Source: Chitinophagaceae bacterium
GTDB lineage: Bacteria; Bacteroidota; Bacteroidia; Chitinophagales; Chitinophagaceae
Direction: 5' to 3'
NCBI GenBank assembly: GCA_947447825.1
Contig: CANFLL010000037.1
Coordinates: forward strand, 1-38,180
Length of the DNA stretch: 38,180 nt
Both the position numbers and the translations under genes were made by a program. Below are positions 34,674 to 38,180 of the stretch, one piece after another; positions within the stretch are counted from its first letter, which is position 1, and each line of letters starts with the position of its first letter. The notes beneath the pieces are model-generated. The model saw only the letters and a list, made by a program, of their open reading frames with translations. It searched no databases and had not been told where the DNA came from.

Positions 34674-35552
34674 TTATAATTTTTGTTCATCCAGCATTCT
34701 CTTGAGTTCAGCAATTTCTTGATCCTTTTCATTTATTTCTTGATCCTTTTCATTTATTTCTTGGTTCTTCTCCTTTATTTCTTGACTCTTTTCATTCAAC
34801 TCTTTTAAAAACTTTTTCTCCTTGTCACTAAACAAAGCGTTAATACTTCTCCAAGCTTCTTGTTCTGTTTCAATTTTCTTCTTTTCTTTTGGATCAGTAC
34901 CAGAATGATGCAGAATATCTGTCATTATTTTTACTTCTTCAAGGTCGGCTGTATGATTAAATTCTTTGATAATCTTGTAATCATCAACAAAGTTTGTCTG
35001 TTCAAAAACACTAAGCAGTTTGTCCAGCTTTGTTGAATACCTATCGGTAATCCTTTCCACTTGAACCACATAACTATCATGGGTCAATTTTTCCACAAAG
35101 TCACTTTTTGTTTCAAGTGTTACTTTATTAATAAGGTCTCGATATTTCCTTTCCACTTTGATGCACGAGGTTAATATTTCAGGCAACTTAAAACCCAGAA
35201 TATAGATGGTTGTGATAGGCAAAGCCACTTTTTCATCATTAATGGTATCTTCTTTTTTGTATTGTTCTGCTAAGTAATTTCTAAAGCGCATCAAATCTAT
35301 TTGGTTCTTTGCCTTCTGAATCTCAATCAATACTTTCTTATATTCTCCAGATTCTGTTTTTATGGTGGCAATAAAATCAAGTCTAAAAACTGCAATGCCC
35401 ACCAATCCATCAGAGTATGTAAATTCTTGTGGCTTCAACTCCACAGTTTCTATTGTTTGATCCAACAATGTACCAATGAAAAACTTAACTACTTTTTCAT
35501 TCTCCATCATTCTTTTAAAAACCACATCGTATATCGGATTTGCAATTACCAT
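34674..35552 (-). CDS. Rpn/PD-(D/E)XK nuclease family protein with C-terminal heptad repeats
   Basis: The protein has 292 residues. The N-terminal 230 residues follow the Rpn / PDDEXK-type 'transposase' family: start NPIYDVVFKRMMENEKVVKF, then FRLDFIATIKTESGEYKKVL and LIEIQKAKNQID. The D of RLDF and the E-x-Q of IEIQK are the nuclease active-site positions. RFRNYLAEQY and ITTIYILGF are also standard. Relatives promote recombination in E. coli or spread as selfish-looking families; here no transposase is present. The C terminus is a coiled coil built from 7-residue repeats (QEINEKD), encoded by tandem 21-bp DNA repeats, so its length may change by slippage. A TACATTTG promoter element lies 20 bp before the ATG. 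Confidence 0.85.
   Translation of the reverse strand: MVIANPIYDVVFKRMMENEKVVKFFIGTLLDQTIETVELKPQEFTYSDGLVGIAVFRLDFIATIKTESGEYKKVLIEIQKAKNQIDLMRFRNYLAEQYKKEDTINDEKVALPITTIYILGFKLPEILTSCIKVERKYRDLINKVTLETKSDFVEKLTHDSYVVQVERITDRYSTKLDKLLSVFEQTNFVDDYKIIKEFNHTADLEEVKIMTDILHHSGTDPKEKKKIETEQEAWRSINALFSDKEKKFLKELNEKSQEIKEKNQEINEKDQEINEKDQEIAELKRMLDEQKL
34718..34801. repeat. 21-bp tandem repeats in the Rpn-like gene
   Basis: There are four 21-bp units. The first two (34718-34738 and 34739-34759) are identical; those at 34760-34780 and 34781-34801 are diverged. They encode QEIxEKx heptads of the C-terminal coiled coil. Confidence 0.8.
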
Positions 35553-35935
35553 TTTTCTATTTTATAATGATGCAAATGTACCTGTTAACTAGAGCTACGC
35601 CTAATGTGTTACTACTCAGGGTTATTTTTAAACTGGAGGAACACATAGTTTATAACAAAGTCTGAAATTTGTACCCAATGTTTCCTATCATATAATTTAT
35701 TTGGAGAATCAAATTGGCTCTAATTACACCAATAAAAAACGAATAATAAACATTAGTGTTTATCTGTGTTATCAGGGGCTAATAATTTTATTCAACAATC
35801 TTCAGAGGAAGGAATAAAGTAGAATACTACGGCTGTGGATTATTTATTTAGAAGTATTATTAAAATATACAAAATTATTCTTTGTGTTTTCCCCTACAAC
35901 TTAAATGGTTAAGCTACTGAGTAGTAACATTTTGT
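35553..35935. other. Intergenic region, 383 bp
   Basis: No gene seen between the Rpn-like gene and the UvrD-like helicase stop. It holds the Rpn promoter element at its left end and a small dyad (GTTACTAC-TCA-GTAG-CT-TAAC, minus strand, about 35910-35930) after the helicase stop, without a T tract. Confidence 0.4.
35573..35580 (-). promoter_or_regulatory. -7 promoter element of the Rpn-like gene
   Basis: TACATTTG on the minus strand (35580-35573) lies 20 bp before the ATG at 35552. The same octamer, followed by GC, serves the ABC-F and histidine kinase genes. No clear -33 element was found. Confidence 0.5.
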
Positions 35936-37681
35936 TTAGCGGTATATTTCCACCAACTCTAGTTTCTTTATCCTAGCTTCAATGGCACCAATTGTTCTGC
36001 CCATACGCTTGGCAATTTCCTCATTTGGCATATATTCACAAAACAATTCAGTCAGTTCTTCATCAAGCTTTTTATTCCAGGGTTTATAGGCTTCTTTATG
36101 CAACACCCTTTTTTCAGCCATACTGTAAACCTTTCCCAATTCATACATATCCTTTTTGCCAGAAGGCTGTTCCTCTTTAGGCTTCACTTTTCTGATATGA
36201 ATTTCTGGGGAAGGAGGAAAATCTATTGGTACTAGGGTTGATGGAATATGAATAATATTCTTCGTTCTAGTAACAGCTACATACAGCAGGTTTATCTCTT
36301 CATTTAATCTTGCTGCATTAAAATCTTCCTTCTTAACTGCATCTTCTAGTTTCTCTTCGGTTATAAAATCATCCACTATTTCAATGGCATCATATTCCAT
36401 CCCTTTGCTGCGATGAACGGTAGAAAATATTATATCTGCCATATCTTTTTCCCCATCAGCGACATGTCTTTCCTTTAGTGTTTTTATTTTTCCTTGTATA
36501 TCATTGCCAAATTCCTTCACAATTTCCACCATTATTCCCAACTGAGCATCTTCTGTTTTTTCTATATAATCTTCCAGCTCTTTAAGGTCATTCATTTCTC
36601 GGATGAGTTTATCTTTAATGAGCGGTCTTTTACCATTAAATAGGTACAATACATCATAAAGTGATGCCCCATCATCTGCATAAGTGTACGAATTGATGTT
36701 GCCTTCAAAGTATATCTTAACCGCATTTTTCTCTGTAATATATCTTATGGCTCTTTGCAAAAGTCCTAGGTTGGTTCGTGCTAGTACTGCTTGTGTTTTT
36801 GAGGTTTTGTTAGTTCCTTTGCCAGTAATTATGATGGACTTGCACTCAGCAATATGATTTTTCCATTTCAATACTTCAATCGCCAAATTAGCAATATCTT
36901 GGTTGAAGCGAAAACTAGTTGATAGATAATATTGTGTAAACTGAGCTTTTTCGAGTGAGTTCACCGCAAAACGCCAAGCATAAATTTGCTGATGCGCATC
37001 GCCCACAATTACTTTTATGGCATCTTGGTTTAAAAAAATATCCAGCATGGCAGGGGATGCATCTTGTCCTTCATCGAAGAGGATATAATCGTAATGTAAT
37101 TTGGGATTAGATAATTGAAATTTTTTAAGGTAAAACTCATGGGTAATTTCAATTTCGCCCTTGTCCATTTTGTCTAATAATAGTCTGGTTTGTGTTTCCA
37201 GATACTCATAAAAATTTCGTACAAACACTTTTGCTTTACTATCTGCAACGATGTCGAGGTAACTTAATTCTTGAACTTTTCGTTTATCACTGTTACAGAA
37301 ATAAGCGATAAATTTTTTAATGTGATTGGCGGCAATGTATTCCGCATGTTTTTCTCCACTTCCTACCAAGCCTAATAGTTCGGCAATTTCATGGATCTTA
37401 TATTCGTTTCTTATTTTATAATTAGAACCTTTCACTATTCTATCAAAGGCCAATGAATGAGCAGTATGCACATTAACGTTAGGAATTCCTTTTTCTAGAA
37501 ACTTTCTTTGGGCTTCTACTTTTACTGATTTATTAAAAGCCAAGTATAGAATTTTAGCATTGGAGGGGCGGGTTCTAGCATATTCAATGATGGTAGTTGT
37601 TTTTCCAGAGCCAGCAACAGCATTAATTTTAATGTTTCCTGTTGAGTTAATAATTTCCAATTGCTCTGCTGTGAGTTCCAT
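35936..37681 (-). CDS. UvrD-like superfamily 1 helicase with C-terminal HTH-like extension
   Basis: The protein has 581 residues and is cytoplasmic. SF1A helicase motifs are visible in order: Q motif LTAEQLEII; Walker A AVAGSGKTTT (about 20-29); motif II ILFDEGQDAS (D203 region); motif III VVGDAHQQIYAWR; motif IV-like STSFRFNQDIANLA; motif V VHRSKGMEYDAIEIVDD; and motif VI LLYVAVTRTKNII. It is shorter than UvrD or PcrA (about 700 residues) and lacks long 1B/2B insertions, resembling FBH1-like or phage/plasmid-type UvrD helicases. The last 45 residues (WNKKLDEELTELFCEYMPNE, then EIAKRMGRTIGAIEARIKKL) look like an added helix-turn-helix or Myb-like DNA-binding unit. Role: DNA unwinding or translocation in repair or recombination (family knowledge). 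No partner nuclease gene is adjacent. Confidence 0.9.
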   Translation of the reverse strand: MELTAEQLEIINSTGNIKINAVAGSGKTTTIIEYARTRPSNAKILYLAFNKSVKVEAQRKFLEKGIPNVNVHTAHSLAFDRIVKGSNYKIRNEYKIHEIAELLGLVGSGEKHAEYIAANHIKKFIAYFCNSDKRKVQELSYLDIVADSKAKVFVRNFYEYLETQTRLLLDKMDKGEIEITHEFYLKKFQLSNPKLHYDYILFDEGQDASPAMLDIFLNQDAIKVIVGDAHQQIYAWRFAVNSLEKAQFTQYYLSTSFRFNQDIANLAIEVLKWKNHIAECKSIIITGKGTNKTSKTQAVLARTNLGLLQRAIRYITEKNAVKIYFEGNINSYTYADDGASLYDVLYLFNGKRPLIKDKLIREMNDLKELEDYIEKTEDAQLGIMVEIVKEFGNDIQGKIKTLKERHVADGEKDMADIIFSTVHRSKGMEYDAIEIVDDFITEEKLEDAVKKEDFNAARLNEEINLLYVAVTRTKNIIHIPSTLVPIDFPPSPEIHIRKVKPKEEQPSGKKDMYELGKVYSMAEKRVLHKEAYKPWNKKLDEELTELFCEYMPNEEIAKRMGRTIGAIEARIKKLELVEIYR

Positions 37682-37860
37682 ACTTTATTTCTTTACCTAC
37701 TTCTATTTCTTTTCTTCGGACAATACTTTTGAAATGCTGAACTACCTAAACATATAATTCTACTTCGAAATGGAGTGTGAAAGTAAATATACAAACAATC
37801 AAATTATAATTTATGCTATAAAAAAAAGATTGTAAACATAAAATAAATGGTTAGTAAAAC

Positions 37861-38180
37861 TAAATTCAATCATTAATGATCTCCGCTAGATACCAAGGGT
37901 ATCTAAATTCAATCATTAATGTTCTGCGCCAGATACCAATCGATGTAAATTCAATCATTAATGATCTCCGCTAGATACCAAGGGTATCTAAATTCAATCA
38001 TTAATGTTCTGCGCCAGATACCAACCAATGTAATTTTAATCATTAATGATCTCCGCTGGATATCAAGGGTATCTAAATTCAATCATTAATGTTCTCCGCC
38101 AGATACCAACCAATGTAATTTTAATCATTAATGATCTCCGCTAGATACCAAGGGTATCTAAATTCAATCATTAATGTTCT
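37861..38180. repeat. 85-bp tandem array made of alternating 43- and 42-bp half units, continuing past the edge
   Basis: Half unit A (43 bp) starts at 37861, 37946, 38031 and 38116; half unit B (42 bp) at 37904, 37989, 38074 and 38159 (cut by the edge). Both open with TAAATTCAATCATTAATG or TAATTTTAATCATTAATG. Unit A contains the 12-bp palindrome ATCATTAATGAT and a hairpin TAGATACC-AAG-GGTATCTA (37887-37905 in the first copy). Unit B has GTTCTGCGCC and lacks the closing arm. Copies are nearly identical, so the expansion is recent. It lies about 180 bp upstream of the helicase start; no coding frame is apparent. Confidence 0.85.

Noticed and set aside
34674-35552. Active transposon
   Set aside because: Rpn/PDDEXK family proteins are often labelled transposase, but no terminal inverted repeats or target duplications flank this gene.
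37861-38180. CRISPR array
   Set aside because: The whole 42-43-bp unit repeats with no unique spacers, and no cas gene is present.

Overview
The window is AT-rich chromosomal DNA from a member of the Bacteroidota, most likely Chitinophagaceae or a related Sphingobacteriia-like lineage (inference). The evidence is: large secreted proteins with type IX secretion (T9SS) sorting domains of both type A and type B, the alternative GlmU-like nucleotidyltransferase of this phylum, LytS/LytTR regulation, a DtxR-Nramp pair, promoter -7 elements of the TAnnTTTG type, and few clear Shine-Dalgarno sequences. No rRNA, tRNA, CRISPR array, transposase or phage gene was seen.

Left part (1-9400, almost all minus strand): a giant IPT/GEVED surface protein that runs off the left edge; a manganese-type regulator and transporter pair (mntR-mntH) with a long palindromic operator over its promoter; a DUF1398 protein; and an ABC-F ATPase. 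A 21-bp tandem array then separates the ABC-F gene from a divergent 1197-residue beta-helix/SprB-like protein with a type B T9SS tail.

Middle (14-24 kb): a protein of unknown function with a C-terminal beta domain, a DUF4256 protein, and a three-gene carbohydrate cluster (PIG-L-type deacetylase, GT4 glycosyltransferase, six-hairpin glycosidase). A PagL-like lipid A deacylase follows. On the minus strand are a VF530 protein, the GlmU-like enzyme and an orphan class I terpenoid-synthase-like protein.

24-31 kb: a LytS/LytTR two-component pair is bracketed by inverted copies of a MITE-like repeat. Next comes a 1.2-kb non-coding region holding an exactly phased 42-bp array of CACGTG-centred palindromes and a further inverted-repeat element, then a 1237-residue FG-GAP/IPT/leucine-rich-repeat surface protein with a type A T9SS tail.

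Right part (31-38 kb): a coiled-coil PD-(D/E)XK-like protein flanked by a duplicated block of about 80 bp, a manganese-type superoxide dismutase, a lipoprotein, rsmE, an Rpn-like nuclease, a UvrD-like helicase, and an 85-bp tandem array running off the right edge.

Most gene functions are ordinary. The unusual content is in the non-coding DNA: three tandem arrays with periods of 21, 42 and 42/43 bp, all in 5' intergenic regions, and several dispersed palindromic elements. The 42-bp array, lying next to a LytTR regulator and in front of a surface protein, is the best candidate for an undescribed regulatory or chromosome-organising element.
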